Below, in pieces: positions 15,184-25,288 of a stretch of 42,010 nucleotides of DNA (position 1 is the stretch's first letter; every line of letters begins with the position of its first letter). The position numbers and the translations under genes were made by a program. The stretch spans positions 1 to 42,010 of the forward strand of contig JBGTIS010000282.1 of NCBI GenBank assembly GCA_041745535.1, read 5' to 3'. A model generated the notes under the pieces. That model saw only the letters and a program-made list of their open reading frames with translations. It was not told where the DNA came from and searched no databases. Source of the stretch: JBGTIS01 sp041745535. GTDB taxonomy: Bacteria > Bacteroidota > Bacteroidia > Cytophagales > Cyclobacteriaceae.

Positions 15184-18100
15184 TTGACTAGATTAAGGTA
15201 CTACTTTTCGTGCGGGCAGTTATGGGTAAACATATGTATTGCTTTAACAATACTTATAGGCGCGAGTATTCCTGGGTATGGCCAGCTAAACAGAAAATAT
15301 ACGCTCCCGACACATGTAAGTTCTGAAAGCTATCTGCCAGGGGTAATTATTGTTAAAACCAAAAGCTCATCTCAGGCACGTACATCTAGTATAGCAACAG
15401 AGTCCATGGTAGCGCGAATTAGGGCTGCAGTAGATGCAAAACAGGTTAATAAGATGTTTCCCGATCATTCTAACCAAATTGCTGGTAATCAGCAAGCAAA
15501 ATTTAAAACAAATCCACATAACGCGGATGCTGATATTTCTAATATTTATAGAATAGAAATTGATGAAAGCCAGGATATTGTAGAGGCTATTAACCATCTT
15601 TTACAATACGAAGACGTGGAGTATGCAGAACCTTATTTTTTGATGCGACCCCTATATAACCCTAATGATCCTGAAGCGAATTCGAGTTCTGGTGCCCAAA
15701 AATATTTATCAGTTATAAAAGCCTACCAGGCATGGGATATTACCAAAGGAGATACAAGTGTCGTAATCGGAATTTTGGATACCGGGGTGGAATTGGGCCA
15801 CGAAGACCTGGATAATATTAAATATAATTACCGCGATCCGATCAACGGCAAAGATGATGATAACGATGGATATTTAGACAACTACCTGGGTTGGGATATG
15901 GCTGATCAGGATAACGTACCGGGGGCTGATAAAGATATGCACGGAACCGGCGTTACTGGTGTGGCTGCCGCTGCTACTGACAATGGTAAAGGTATTGCGG
16001 GCGCAGGTTTTCAATCAACCTATTTACCTATAAAAGTATTTACATCAGAAACAAATTTGTTCAGGAATGGATATGAGGCAATTGTATATGCGGCAGACCA
16101 TGGCTGTAAAGTTATTAATTTGTCGTGGGGTTCAGCCAATTCCTACTCAAAGTTCGCTCAAAATATTATTAATTACGCCGTATTAGTAAAGGATGTTGTA
16201 GTAGTAGCCGCTGCTGGAAACAGTGGTAAAAATGAATTTTATTATCCTGCATCGTATGCCAATGTATTGTCAGTAACTAATTCTGACATTACCGATAAAA
16301 GGAACGCTGCGGCTACATACAATTACGAGGTCGATCTGATTGCGCCTGGAACCGGTATCTATACTACCAAAAATGGCGATAGTTATTATGCGCCTGGCGG
16401 GACTTCTTATTCGTCTCCACTGGTTGCGGGTGCTGCCGCTATGGCTCGGAGTAAGTTTCCCGAACTTAAAGCCCAGCAGGTAATGGAAAGACTTAGGCTA
16501 AGTACTGACAATATTTATAATGTTGGGTCTAATAAAAATTACTTGGAAATGTTGGGAAAAGGTAGGCTCAACATGCAAAGAGCGCTTCAAAACCTTCCCT
16601 CCCCAGCGCTGCGATTACAACAATTTACCTATAATAATGGATTAGGCAAGTATGCCTTTGGAGGGGATACACTTACTATTATTACAGAAATCATAAATTT
16701 TTTAAAACAAAGCAGCCCAAGTGCAAAAGTAACGCTTTCTTCCCCATCTCCTTATGTTACTATTATTGATTCTGTTTTTCAAATCAATGTTTTAGATACT
16801 TTTGCCGTAGTTTCTAATCAGATGCGCCCATTTAGGGTTCATCTAAAAAACGACATTCCTGGAGCGGAAAAATTGGTTTTTAGATTAGGTTTTGAAGATG
16901 AAAACCACTTATACAAAGATTATCAGTATTTTAGTTTTGAAGCCGCATCTGATTATTTGCAATTAGACATTGATCAAAGCCAGGTTACAGTTGGCAGTAA
17001 TGGTGATGTCGCCTATGATCCTTCTCAAGTATCTAATTTCGCGGGATTTAATTATTTAGGACAATCGATAGCTACCCGGATGGGGCTTGCGATTGGTATA
17101 TCTAAAGATAGTGTTTCAGACAATATAATTACAGATTTTTCTAATGGGAAAAGAAGTTGGAATTTTAACTTACTTGAAAACATTAAACTAATAAAAAATA
17201 CTCCTTTCAAAGTGGAAGCCCGCTCTGTTTTTACAGATGAACCAGCTGAAAATCCTATTAATTTAAGAATAGAGCAAGCCATTTTAGGTGGTGATGGAGG
17301 AACCAATAACAATTTTTTTGTCTTCGATTACAGAGTCGTAAATTTGAATCAAACTGATATAAAACAACTATATACTGGATTTTTTGCCGATTGGGACATC
17401 CAGGATCCAGAAAAAAATAAAGCGGATTGGTACGCGTTTCAAAAACTGGGATATGTTTATAACACAACTGGTGATCAGTTATTTGCCGGTGTTGCCTTAC
17501 TTACAGAACAAGATTCTAATTATTACGCGATAGATCGTATAAACATAAACGCGAATATTGCTGATATAGAAAATACTTTTGTAGATAGTACAAAATATAT
17601 TTTTATGGCCAATGCCTTTAAAACTCAGGCAGGTGTGCGGGGCGATGGAAACAATATAGCTCACATAGTAGGAGCGATAACCGATTCATTAGAAACAAAA
17701 AGAGGAACCCATATCGCATTTGCGGTTGTAGCCGGAAGAAGTTTGGAAGAATTACAACAAGCTGTAATTAACGCAAAACAAGCATTTACTCTATATGGTG
17801 AAAAACCTGATGTTCTGGCTACCGTAAAAACCTGTACCGATAGTATTGCTTTTATCAATCCGCCAAACGGTGAAAACTTCAGATTTTATAAAGATCCCAC
17901 GGGTGCTATCCTGTTACATGAAGGATCCTCTTTTACAACCGGTAGTATTTCTAAAGATTCGACCATTTTTGTAACCAATATAGATGCTGGATTTGAGGGA
18001 AAAATAAGTCAGATTAATATTGTTGTAGAAGAACCGCTCAGTGAATTTAGCGCTTTCACAAACATAAATCATGGTTATCGTAATGATACCCTGTATCTGG

Positions 18101-19602
18101 ATGAAACCAATAATACCTTATTACCCTGGAAAGATGAAAGTGTAAACGCGAAAGTGTGGAAGTGGAATTTGGGAAATGGATATACCAGCATTTTGCAAAA
18201 TCCTAAAACCAGATACGAACCTGGGGAATATCAGATTTCATTAATAACTACCAGTGAGCCAGGATGTCGGGATACATTAGAGAAAAAACTGGTAGTGGTA
18301 AACCGTGGGCCTAAGCCGGTTGTACCTGATGCAAATATATGTGAGGGGCAAACGGTTACCCTTCAGGCACAAAATGCGGATAATTTATTATTTTATGCCG
18401 ATAGTTTGAAAAATACTTTAATCGGTAAAGGAAAACTATTTAATACTGGTGAAATTAAAAGTGATACTTCTTTTTATGTTGTTAATATTGACTCAATTTA
18501 CGAAAGCCTGCCAAAAAAAGTAAAAATTTCGGTAAATACGGTCAATTTCAAACCTGACTTTAACATTGATACGGTAAACGTTAACAGCAAGTACACAGTA
18601 CAATTGCAGGCTGCCGGTAGTTTTCCTGATAACCAATCTTTTGTCTGGTATATTGATGGTAAGGAATTATTAGATCATACCCAAGAAACAAAATATAATT
18701 ACGCTGAAAAGCTTATTACAGCCAATCCTTACTTTGAAATAGGCTTGTCTTCAACAGTTGTTGATGAAAAAGGGCTTGCATGCGGTTATACACAAAGTAA
18801 ACTTGTACATATTGGGAACAGTCCTTCGCCTGTAATTAAATCCCGTGAATATTGCCCAGGCTCTCAGGTTGAATTAGTACCAACAGGAGGCAGTATCTTT
18901 TACTTTTATAAAGACCCGAGCCTTAATCAAATACTTCATAAAGGAAAGAAATTTGTTATTGATAATTTCCAGAACGATACGATAATTTACATTACTAACG
19001 TTGATAGCTTAAAAGAGAGCGATGCTGTATCAGCCTCTGTGTTTCTATATAAATTTGCTGATTTTAGCATGTCAGACGATACCATTAGGCTATCCAATAG
19101 CCATGAAGTAACTTTTGAAGCTTATAAAACGCAACTGGAAGAAGAACAGAGTATAACATGGCAATGGGATTTTGGTAATGGCAGTAAAGCGTATACGCAG
19201 ACTTCCACCCAACAATTTGATACACCTGGCACTTTTAATATTCGGTTATGGGCGCAAAATCAGAAAGGATGTAGTAACATAATAGAGAAAAAGCTAATTG
19301 TATCAAGAGTAACCGGATTGGGTAAAGATTTTTTAGATGATCAAGAATCAACTGTAATTTTTCCTAATCCAACTCAAGGAATTTTTACCATTCAAAATCA
19401 AGATTGGCAATATAAAGATTTGATAATTAGCCTTTTTAACATACAAGGAAAGTTATTGTTTGCCACAGATATTTCCTATAAAAATATGCCGGTTAGGATC
19501 GATACGAAAAAATTCATGAACAAATCGCTGGATGCAGGTGTGTATTTTTTGAAAATAGAATCAGAAGGTCAGATTTTGATGAAAAAGCTCTTAATTAATT
19601 AA
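15184..19602 (+). CDS. Subtilisin-like (S8) secreted protease with T9SS type A signal
   Basis: 1472 residues from a TTG start. No in-frame ATG fits, and TTG places a good signal peptide (NICIALTILIGASIPGYGQ) at the N-terminus; a weak GAAGGG lies upstream. A propeptide (about 45-155) precedes the S8 domain with the full triad: Asp199 in ILDTG, His253 in DMHGTG, Ser408 in GGTSYSSP, plus the oxyanion Asn346 in AAAGNSG. After a beta-sandwich region come three related Ig-like units, each starting FY(K/A)D and ending with FVTNIDA-like strands, alternating with PKD-like domains (WKWNLGNG, WQWDFGNG). The last about 80 residues (FPNPTQGIF ... LDAGVYFLKI ... KKLLIN) are the type A sorting domain. It probably degrades extracellular or surface protein. 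Confidence 0.93.
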   Translation: MTRLRYYFSCGQLWVNICIALTILIGASIPGYGQLNRKYTLPTHVSSESYLPGVIIVKTKSSSQARTSSIATESMVARIRAAVDAKQVNKMFPDHSNQIAGNQQAKFKTNPHNADADISNIYRIEIDESQDIVEAINHLLQYEDVEYAEPYFLMRPLYNPNDPEANSSSGAQKYLSVIKAYQAWDITKGDTSVVIGILDTGVELGHEDLDNIKYNYRDPINGKDDDNDGYLDNYLGWDMADQDNVPGADKDMHGTGVTGVAAAATDNGKGIAGAGFQSTYLPIKVFTSETNLFRNGYEAIVYAADHGCKVINLSWGSANSYSKFAQNIINYAVLVKDVVVVAAAGNSGKNEFYYPASYANVLSVTNSDITDKRNAAATYNYEVDLIAPGTGIYTTKNGDSYYAPGGTSYSSPLVAGAAAMARSKFPELKAQQVMERLRLSTDNIYNVGSNKNYLEMLGKGRLNMQRALQNLPSPALRLQQFTYNNGLGKYAFGGDTLTIITEIINFLKQSSPSAKVTLSSPSPYVTIIDSVFQINVLDTFAVVSNQMRPFRVHLKNDIPGAEKLVFRLGFEDENHLYKDYQYFSFEAASDYLQLDIDQSQVTVGSNGDVAYDPSQVSNFAGFNYLGQSIATRMGLAIGISKDSVSDNIITDFSNGKRSWNFNLLENIKLIKNTPFKVEARSVFTDEPAENPINLRIEQAILGGDGGTNNNFFVFDYRVVNLNQTDIKQLYTGFFADWDIQDPEKNKADWYAFQKLGYVYNTTGDQLFAGVALLTEQDSNYYAIDRININANIADIENTFVDSTKYIFMANAFKTQAGVRGDGNNIAHIVGAITDSLETKRGTHIAFAVVAGRSLEELQQAVINAKQAFTLYGEKPDVLATVKTCTDSIAFINPPNGENFRFYKDPTGAILLHEGSSFTTGSISKDSTIFVTNIDAGFEGKISQINIVVEEPLSEFSAFTNINHGYRNDTLYLDETNNTLLPWKDESVNAKVWKWNLGNGYTSILQNPKTRYEPGEYQISLITTSEPGCRDTLEKKLVVVNRGPKPVVPDANICEGQTVTLQAQNADNLLFYADSLKNTLIGKGKLFNTGEIKSDTSFYVVNIDSIYESLPKKVKISVNTVNFKPDFNIDTVNVNSKYTVQLQAAGSFPDNQSFVWYIDGKELLDHTQETKYNYAEKLITANPYFEIGLSSTVVDEKGLACGYTQSKLVHIGNSPSPVIKSREYCPGSQVELVPTGGSIFYFYKDPSLNQILHKGKKFVIDNFQNDTIIYITNVDSLKESDAVSASVFLYKFADFSMSDDTIRLSNSHEVTFEAYKTQLEEEQSITWQWDFGNGSKAYTQTSTQQFDTPGTFNIRLWAQNQKGCSNIIEKKLIVSRVTGLGKDFLDDQESTVIFPNPTQGIFTIQNQDWQYKDLIISLFNIQGKLLFATDISYKNMPVRIDTKKFMNKSLDAGVYFLKIESEGQILMKKLLIN

Positions 19603-19758
19603 AAAGCTAATATTAACAGCGAATAATTAGGACTTATTACAACAAGATTAGTATTGGACTATGAATTGCTAAAGATTTTGTAGTAGCACAATACAAATTA
19701 CTCTATTTCTGTAATCCGATATATATTAGCATGCTTATGGTTGCTTAATTTTTTATAA

Positions 19759-22125
19759 ATGCAACAAAGAAATATTTTTGACCCAATTGTATATTCTTTC
19801 CCGGTGCAGCTGTTGATTCTTCACCTAAGAAAAAATCAATTGCTGCTGATATGCTGGGTGCTACTTTTTTCTGTTGTAATAGAGGACTTTGGAAAGCTTT
19901 TGGGTATCCCCTACTTGTTTCTTGACCCTGAATACCTGGGTAACGTTGGGTTTAGCAGTTTTTTTATTGTAGGAATCACAGTAGGCGGGTTTACAATGGC
20001 CTATCACATTACCTGTTACATTCTGGATGGTGCGGGGTTTAATTTTTTAGGTGTATTACGGCGGCCTTTCAGTAAGTTCGCCTTAAACAATAGTTTCATT
20101 CCTGTTTTATTTGTAGTAGTCTATATTATACAAATTGTTCAATTTCAGGTTGAAAATGAGTATGATTCTACCATACAAATTCTACTTAAAATCTCAGGGT
20201 TTTTATGTGGCTTTTTTCTAATGCTCGGCCTTTTGTTTATTTACTTTTGGTTTACCAATAAAGATATTTTTAAAATTGCCGCCTCTACTTTTGACAGGCG
20301 ACTGAAACAGGTTAAAATTACAAGAGCTAAAGCCTTATCTAAATTAAAAGAGGCAAAAAGCAAAGGCCCCAGGGTTGATAACTACTGTGACCATAACCTA
20401 CAATGGAAAAAATTGCCAGTTACCTATCCTCAGTATGAGAAGGCCGACGTAATTAAAGTTTTCGATCAAAACCATCTTAACTCAGTAATTATTGAGTTGT
20501 TTATTTTCGTAGTGATCCTGTTTTTAGGCGCCTTCCGCGATAACCCAATAGTCCAAATACCCGCGGCAGCCAGTGTTGTTTTGTTCCTTACTATTGTGAT
20601 TATGATAACCGGAGCGTTTTCGTTTTGGTTAAGAGGTTGGGCCACCTCGGTTATTATTATTATATTTTTTATTTTTAATTACTTAGCTGGTAAGCCTTTT
20701 TTACCTAACAATTACTACAAAGCTTATGGGTTAAACTACCAGGCACAACCCGCGGATTATTCTATTACAAACCTTGACTCACTGAACAACTATGCTATTT
20801 ATAAAAAGGATAGGCAGCATACTTTTGACATTTTGCAAAACTGGCTCAATAAAATACAGGGAGAAAAGGCTTTAATGGCAAAAGAAAACAAGCCGAAAAT
20901 GATTTTTATTTGTACAAGCGGCGGTGGTTTGCGTTCAGCATTATGGACCACTACTGTTTTACAAATGGCTGACAGTATTACTGAGGGAAAATTAATGAAT
21001 TATTCCCAGCTTATAACAGGCGCCTCAGGAGGACTAATCGGAGCGGCTTATTTCCGTGAACTGATATTACGAAAAAAGCTTCAGGAAGAAAAAGAGCTTC
21101 TCTCTCCTACATTGGTTTCAACTCGTAATAAACAACCGGTTTACAGCATTTACAACAGAAAATATTTGGATAATATTGCTAAAGATAATCTGAATTCGGT
21201 AATTTTTACATTGTTGGTAAATGACATGTTTGTAAAGCATCAGCGTTTTCTTTATAAAGGAAATACCTATATTAAAGACCGTGGTTATGCTTTTGAAGAA
21301 CAACTCAATACCAATACAGAAAACATTCTGGATAAGCGGTTGGAAGAGTACTATTTGCCAGAAATGCAATCTAGAATTCCTATGCTTTTGGTAGCCCCGG
21401 TTATTGTAAATGATGGTAGAAAACTCTTTATATCACCACAAAATGTGTCATATCTTAATACAAATCCGACTGACAGTATATTCTTTAGCAAAAGCAAAAT
21501 TAAAGGAATAGATTTTAAACGCTTTTTTGAAAATCATGATGCTGGAAATTTGCGGTTTCTTAGCGCATTACGAATGAATGCTACTTTTCCTTATGTTACG
21601 CCCAATGTATCGTTACCCACCACGCCGGAAATGCAAATTATGGACGCGGGAATATCTGATAATTTTGGTGTTTCCGATGCTATCAGATTTTTATATGTTT
21701 TTAAAGATTGGATAGAAGAAAATACCTCTGGTGTGGTAATAGTATGTATCCGTGATTCTCAGAAGCTTGAAACTATTGAGAAAAAGCCTGGCACCTCAAT
21801 TTTGCAACGTTTTGTAGGCCCCTTCCGTGTTTTATATGATAATATATTTAATACACAGGATATTAATCATGATGATCGCATCGAATATGCAAAGGCATGG
21901 TTCAAAAAAGATATTTACAGGGTAGATTTCGAGTATATTTACGAACAGCCGGAAAGTTATAATAATAGATCCTCAAAAATCAAGAAAGGATCTATGACCG
22001 AATGGGCCGAAAGACCTTCGCTAAGCTGGAGGCTAACAACGCGTGAAAAAGAAAGCATTATTCATAATATCCAACACCCAAAAAATCAGGAAGCTTTACA
22101 GATATTGAAAAACCTATTGGATTAA
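19759..22125 (+). CDS. Membrane-anchored patatin-like phospholipase
   Basis: 788 residues. The first about 310 contain several hydrophobic helices (around 28-42, 64-90, 112-130, 145-166, 243-258, 268-290, 297-310), with a charged cytoplasmic-type loop between 168 and 240. The C-terminal half is a patatin domain: oxyanion motif SGGGLRS (387-393), nucleophile Ser423 in GASGG, and the dyad Asp629 in MDAG. Patatin enzymes hydrolyse acyl groups from lipids with a Ser-Asp dyad. The usual DGG/DGA is here DAG, which still supplies the Asp. Fusion to a polytopic membrane domain suggests it acts on membrane phospholipid or lipoprotein acyl chains. It follows the protease by 156 bases and may be transcribed separately. 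Confidence 0.8.
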   Translation: MQQRNIFDPIVYSFPVQLLILHLRKNQLLLICWVLLFSVVIEDFGKLLGIPYLFLDPEYLGNVGFSSFFIVGITVGGFTMAYHITCYILDGAGFNFLGVLRRPFSKFALNNSFIPVLFVVVYIIQIVQFQVENEYDSTIQILLKISGFLCGFFLMLGLLFIYFWFTNKDIFKIAASTFDRRLKQVKITRAKALSKLKEAKSKGPRVDNYCDHNLQWKKLPVTYPQYEKADVIKVFDQNHLNSVIIELFIFVVILFLGAFRDNPIVQIPAAASVVLFLTIVIMITGAFSFWLRGWATSVIIIIFFIFNYLAGKPFLPNNYYKAYGLNYQAQPADYSITNLDSLNNYAIYKKDRQHTFDILQNWLNKIQGEKALMAKENKPKMIFICTSGGGLRSALWTTTVLQMADSITEGKLMNYSQLITGASGGLIGAAYFRELILRKKLQEEKELLSPTLVSTRNKQPVYSIYNRKYLDNIAKDNLNSVIFTLLVNDMFVKHQRFLYKGNTYIKDRGYAFEEQLNTNTENILDKRLEEYYLPEMQSRIPMLLVAPVIVNDGRKLFISPQNVSYLNTNPTDSIFFSKSKIKGIDFKRFFENHDAGNLRFLSALRMNATFPYVTPNVSLPTTPEMQIMDAGISDNFGVSDAIRFLYVFKDWIEENTSGVVIVCIRDSQKLETIEKKPGTSILQRFVGPFRVLYDNIFNTQDINHDDRIEYAKAWFKKDIYRVDFEYIYEQPESYNNRSSKIKKGSMTEWAERPSLSWRLTTREKESIIHNIQHPKNQEALQILKNLLD

Positions 22126-22193
22126 TCAGCGCAAAATTAAGTTAATCGCAAAACAGCTTTTCATCCAAAAAATTTAATAGCAGTATTAACCGC

Positions 22194-24305
22194 TTATTGA
22201 GAAGCTATGTTTATAACAAAAGCTCCTTGTCGCATAACCGCGTGGGTAGGAATCCCAATTTCCTTTGCCTGAGTAACCAACTTTTGTACGGTAAAATAAT
22301 GATTGGAGCTGTCAATAATGAGAAATGAAAATTCAAAAAAACGTTCGAGTATTGCTATATCTTTAACAGCATTGTTGCTTATAATCAGATAATCGGCATA
22401 AACTTTTTGAGAAAATCCTTTGGAGTCTGAAAAGGGGTTGTCAATAAAAATAATAGTTTTCCCAAGCCATACCGCTATACTTAAATTTTGAATTTTATAG
22501 CACGGAATTTTAGTGTTAGCAGTATCAATAGGGATTTGAACTGGTAATAAACCTTTCTGTAAGTGTGCCTGATTAATAGTATACGTACTTTGTTCATTTA
22601 CACTGCCATGTAACAGGCTGGTTTTTCCTTTAACAAAGTCGGCGATGCTTTGCTGATAAATATTGTAAAAAGTGAATTTTTGTTGCTGACTTTGCTCGGA
22701 TTTTCTGCTAAAATCTATCCCTACAAATATCAGAACACATCCAAAAACCCAGATCAAATAATGGAATCGCCGGAAATAAAAAAGAAAAGTGAAACTTAAA
22801 AGTACTCCATAAATCAGTAAAGTCTGATGCATACTAATTGGAAAAAACAAAATTTTGCTAAAAGGTAACTGCTGAAAAAGGATGAGCCCTTGATTAACCG
22901 CTTCAATAATTTTTTCAAGAACAATACCAGTAAAAGAGGAAATGGGTGGGAATACGGCTCCTGAAATTATAGTAAAAAGCGCGGTTAATAAAATAACAAA
23001 AGCAGATGGAATTACCAGTAAGTTTGATATAAGAAAATAGGTGGGAAACTGATTAAAGTAAAATAAACCTAGCGGGAAGGTAGCTGCCTGTGCGGCCAGC
23101 GATACCGAAGTAAGCTGCCATATTTTATCTACCGCCCAATAATCAGAAGCAAACCACCGGTAAATGCGGGGTTGAAGAAATACAATACCTGCTACTGCCA
23201 GATACGATAACTGAAAGCCTACCGACACAATCAAGTAAGGGTTGACGCAAAGAAGAAAAAAGGCAGACGCCCCTAAAGCGTTATAAATATTATTTTGCCT
23301 GCCGCTGGTTTGCGCGATTATGAAAAATGAAAACATAGTGGCAGCCCTCATTACCGAAGGCGAAAAACCGGTGATAAGCGCATAAGCCCAAAGTATAATG
23401 ATACAAAGCCCCATATGAAGCCATCGACCACCCGGTATTTTTTTTAAAGGCAGCAGCAGGAAAGAAATAATCAGGTAAATAATACCTACATGCAAACCAG
23501 AAACTGCTAATACATGCATAGCACCTGTTGACGCGTAAGTTTCTCTGATTTCATCATTTAATTTGTCTTTTACTCCTAATACTAAAGCCTGCGCCACACC
23601 TAGCGCGTCTTTATTTTTTATATGATGAGCAAGGATGTTCAGGCAGGCTTTTTTTAATTGGATTGCGAATGCTACCAGTTTGTAAGGAGGTTCATTATCA
23701 AAAATCAGCAGGTTTTCAGAACTGGCAAACTGTTGATGATAAACATTTTGAAATCGCATAAAGGTCTGAAAATCAAAACCACCCGGATTTGATGGTGGCT
23801 TGATAAGTTTGGGAGAACCTTTTATTAAAATTTTATCACCATAATTTGGGGCTTCTGTCTGGCGAAGGCCTGTTTTATTTAACATCAGCAATACTTTCCC
23901 ACTTGCTTTTAACCAACGTTTGGAAGAATCTGAAGCCAAAATTTTTACAACAGAAACAGTAATTTGATAATATTTGTCTTTTTCCTGTGGGTTTTCAGTA
24001 ACAACTGCTTCATAATGGGTAAACGCTTTGTGATGAGTTAAATGATTGGCCTGATGGCGCTCATCGTGCTGATAGGAAATGAACCAGCCTGAAATCAAAA
24101 TACTGGTAATCGCTACAATTCCTATCGGAATATTTAACAGATAAAAATACTTTTTCGGGGAAAAAAGAACTAAACATCCGTAGACAAAAAAAACGGTAAG
24201 AAAAACATAAGATAATACTGCGAATTTGGTGAATATACCTAGTACAACACCAACCGCAAAAACAGGAGTAAATCTCAAAAAGGGGTAAGGAACCCATCGG
24301 AACAT
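22194..24305 (-). CDS. comEC: ComEC/Rec2 family DNA-uptake channel protein
   Basis: 703 residues. N-terminal membrane helices, then an OB-like domain ending in the ComEC marker PSNPGGFDFQ (171-180), then the competence domain with MHVLAVSGLHVG (263-274) and about eight more helices. ComEC moves single-stranded DNA across the inner membrane in natural transformation. The C-terminal soluble region (about 540-703) resembles the place of the metallo-beta-lactamase domain but shows no HxHxDH motif, so the nuclease-like activity proposed for some ComEC proteins is probably absent. It lies 54 bases downstream of the lectin gene on the same strand, possibly cotranscribed, and is convergent with the patatin gene. 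Confidence 0.9.
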   Translation of the reverse strand: MFRWVPYPFLRFTPVFAVGVVLGIFTKFAVLSYVFLTVFFVYGCLVLFSPKKYFYLLNIPIGIVAITSILISGWFISYQHDERHQANHLTHHKAFTHYEAVVTENPQEKDKYYQITVSVVKILASDSSKRWLKASGKVLLMLNKTGLRQTEAPNYGDKILIKGSPKLIKPPSNPGGFDFQTFMRFQNVYHQQFASSENLLIFDNEPPYKLVAFAIQLKKACLNILAHHIKNKDALGVAQALVLGVKDKLNDEIRETYASTGAMHVLAVSGLHVGIIYLIISFLLLPLKKIPGGRWLHMGLCIIILWAYALITGFSPSVMRAATMFSFFIIAQTSGRQNNIYNALGASAFFLLCVNPYLIVSVGFQLSYLAVAGIVFLQPRIYRWFASDYWAVDKIWQLTSVSLAAQAATFPLGLFYFNQFPTYFLISNLLVIPSAFVILLTALFTIISGAVFPPISSFTGIVLEKIIEAVNQGLILFQQLPFSKILFFPISMHQTLLIYGVLLSFTFLFYFRRFHYLIWVFGCVLIFVGIDFSRKSEQSQQQKFTFYNIYQQSIADFVKGKTSLLHGSVNEQSTYTINQAHLQKGLLPVQIPIDTANTKIPCYKIQNLSIAVWLGKTIIFIDNPFSDSKGFSQKVYADYLIISNNAVKDIAILERFFEFSFLIIDSSNHYFTVQKLVTQAKEIGIPTHAVMRQGAFVINIASQ

Positions 24306-24359
24306 ATAACCTCGGTCTGTTAAAGTTTAGAAAGACGAGGTAGTAATTATCTTGTGAGC

Positions 24360-25118
24360 CTATTCGGTTGCGGTTTGGCTGGCTTCAGCTATTGAATGAG
24401 GATTGGTATTTTTGTAGTCCAAGTAGGCAAGTCTTTTAAAGCAAAAATACTGCAAATTATGTTTCATGCCGGTAGAAGCTGTAAATCCCCAGATCACTTT
24501 GGTTTCTCCATCAAAAATATCTTTTACTAAATCGCGGTTACCCCGATAAACGGTGTTATCATCCAACAATACAATTACTTCTTTCCGCTCAGGATTCCAA
24601 CTGAACCGGAAATTATGCATTCGGTCATCTTCTATATTATAACTACTATCGCCCCCATTCCAGTATTTTTCGTGGTAACTTACTCCATTCTCCAAATACG
24701 CTACATGGTCACAGGTTGGGTCATTTTGTCGAGGATTCTGGTAGGTATCAAATTCTACCGCAACAGATGGGGAAATAAAACTTCCATAAGGTAATTCGGG
24801 ATTCCACCGGCCATAACCAATACATTCGCCATAGGTGCCAAACGCTTTAAATTCACGCGGGTCATTATGAATAACAAATGTAATACCATCGGCCCCATAA
24901 TCATTTTTATCACCCAGATAAATATCGAACTCGATTTCAAAGTATTTACTCAAATCGAGCCTGTCGGTACTAAAAGCTATTCCTTCCGCATATCTTTCAT
25001 CAGGAGTAAGCAAAATACATCCTGATTCCATATACTGCGCATAACCATTTAGTTCAAACTGCGCGTAAACAGGCAGAAAGCCAATCATAAGCGAGAAAAG
25101 TAGTAGCGTTCGGAGCAT
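24360..25118 (-). CDS. Secreted legume (L-type) lectin-domain protein
   Basis: 252 residues with a signal peptide (MLRTLLLFSLMIGFLPVYAQ). The mature protein matches the L-type lectin jelly-roll fold: the DGITFVIHNDP segment (78-87) and VAVEFDTYQN (119-128), which fits the legume-lectin beta-chain signature, followed by NDPTCDHVA (132-140). Asp124, Asn128, Asp133 and His138 correspond to the usual Ca/Mn site residues. The domain binds carbohydrate; in Bacteroidota, standalone copies are exported and may bind self or foreign glycans. No T9SS tail is seen, so it is probably periplasmic or released by another route. Its position just before comEC is probably operonic; a functional link is speculative. 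Confidence 0.82.
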   Translation of the reverse strand: MLRTLLLFSLMIGFLPVYAQFELNGYAQYMESGCILLTPDERYAEGIAFSTDRLDLSKYFEIEFDIYLGDKNDYGADGITFVIHNDPREFKAFGTYGECIGYGRWNPELPYGSFISPSVAVEFDTYQNPRQNDPTCDHVAYLENGVSYHEKYWNGGDSSYNIEDDRMHNFRFSWNPERKEVIVLLDDNTVYRGNRDLVKDIFDGETKVIWGFTASTGMKHNLQYFCFKRLAYLDYKNTNPHSIAEASQTATE

Positions 25119-25288
25119 AGCGAAAAATGTTCAGAGTAACCAAAAATTAAGCTTGTATGATAATCAGGCCATAATTTTTGACCTGAAATATCATGCTGAA
25201 CTATAACAGAAAGGATAAGTTAAATAATTTTGAGGAAAAAATCACCTTTCTTTGATTATAAAACCTATAGGTAAATCAAATTGAAATA

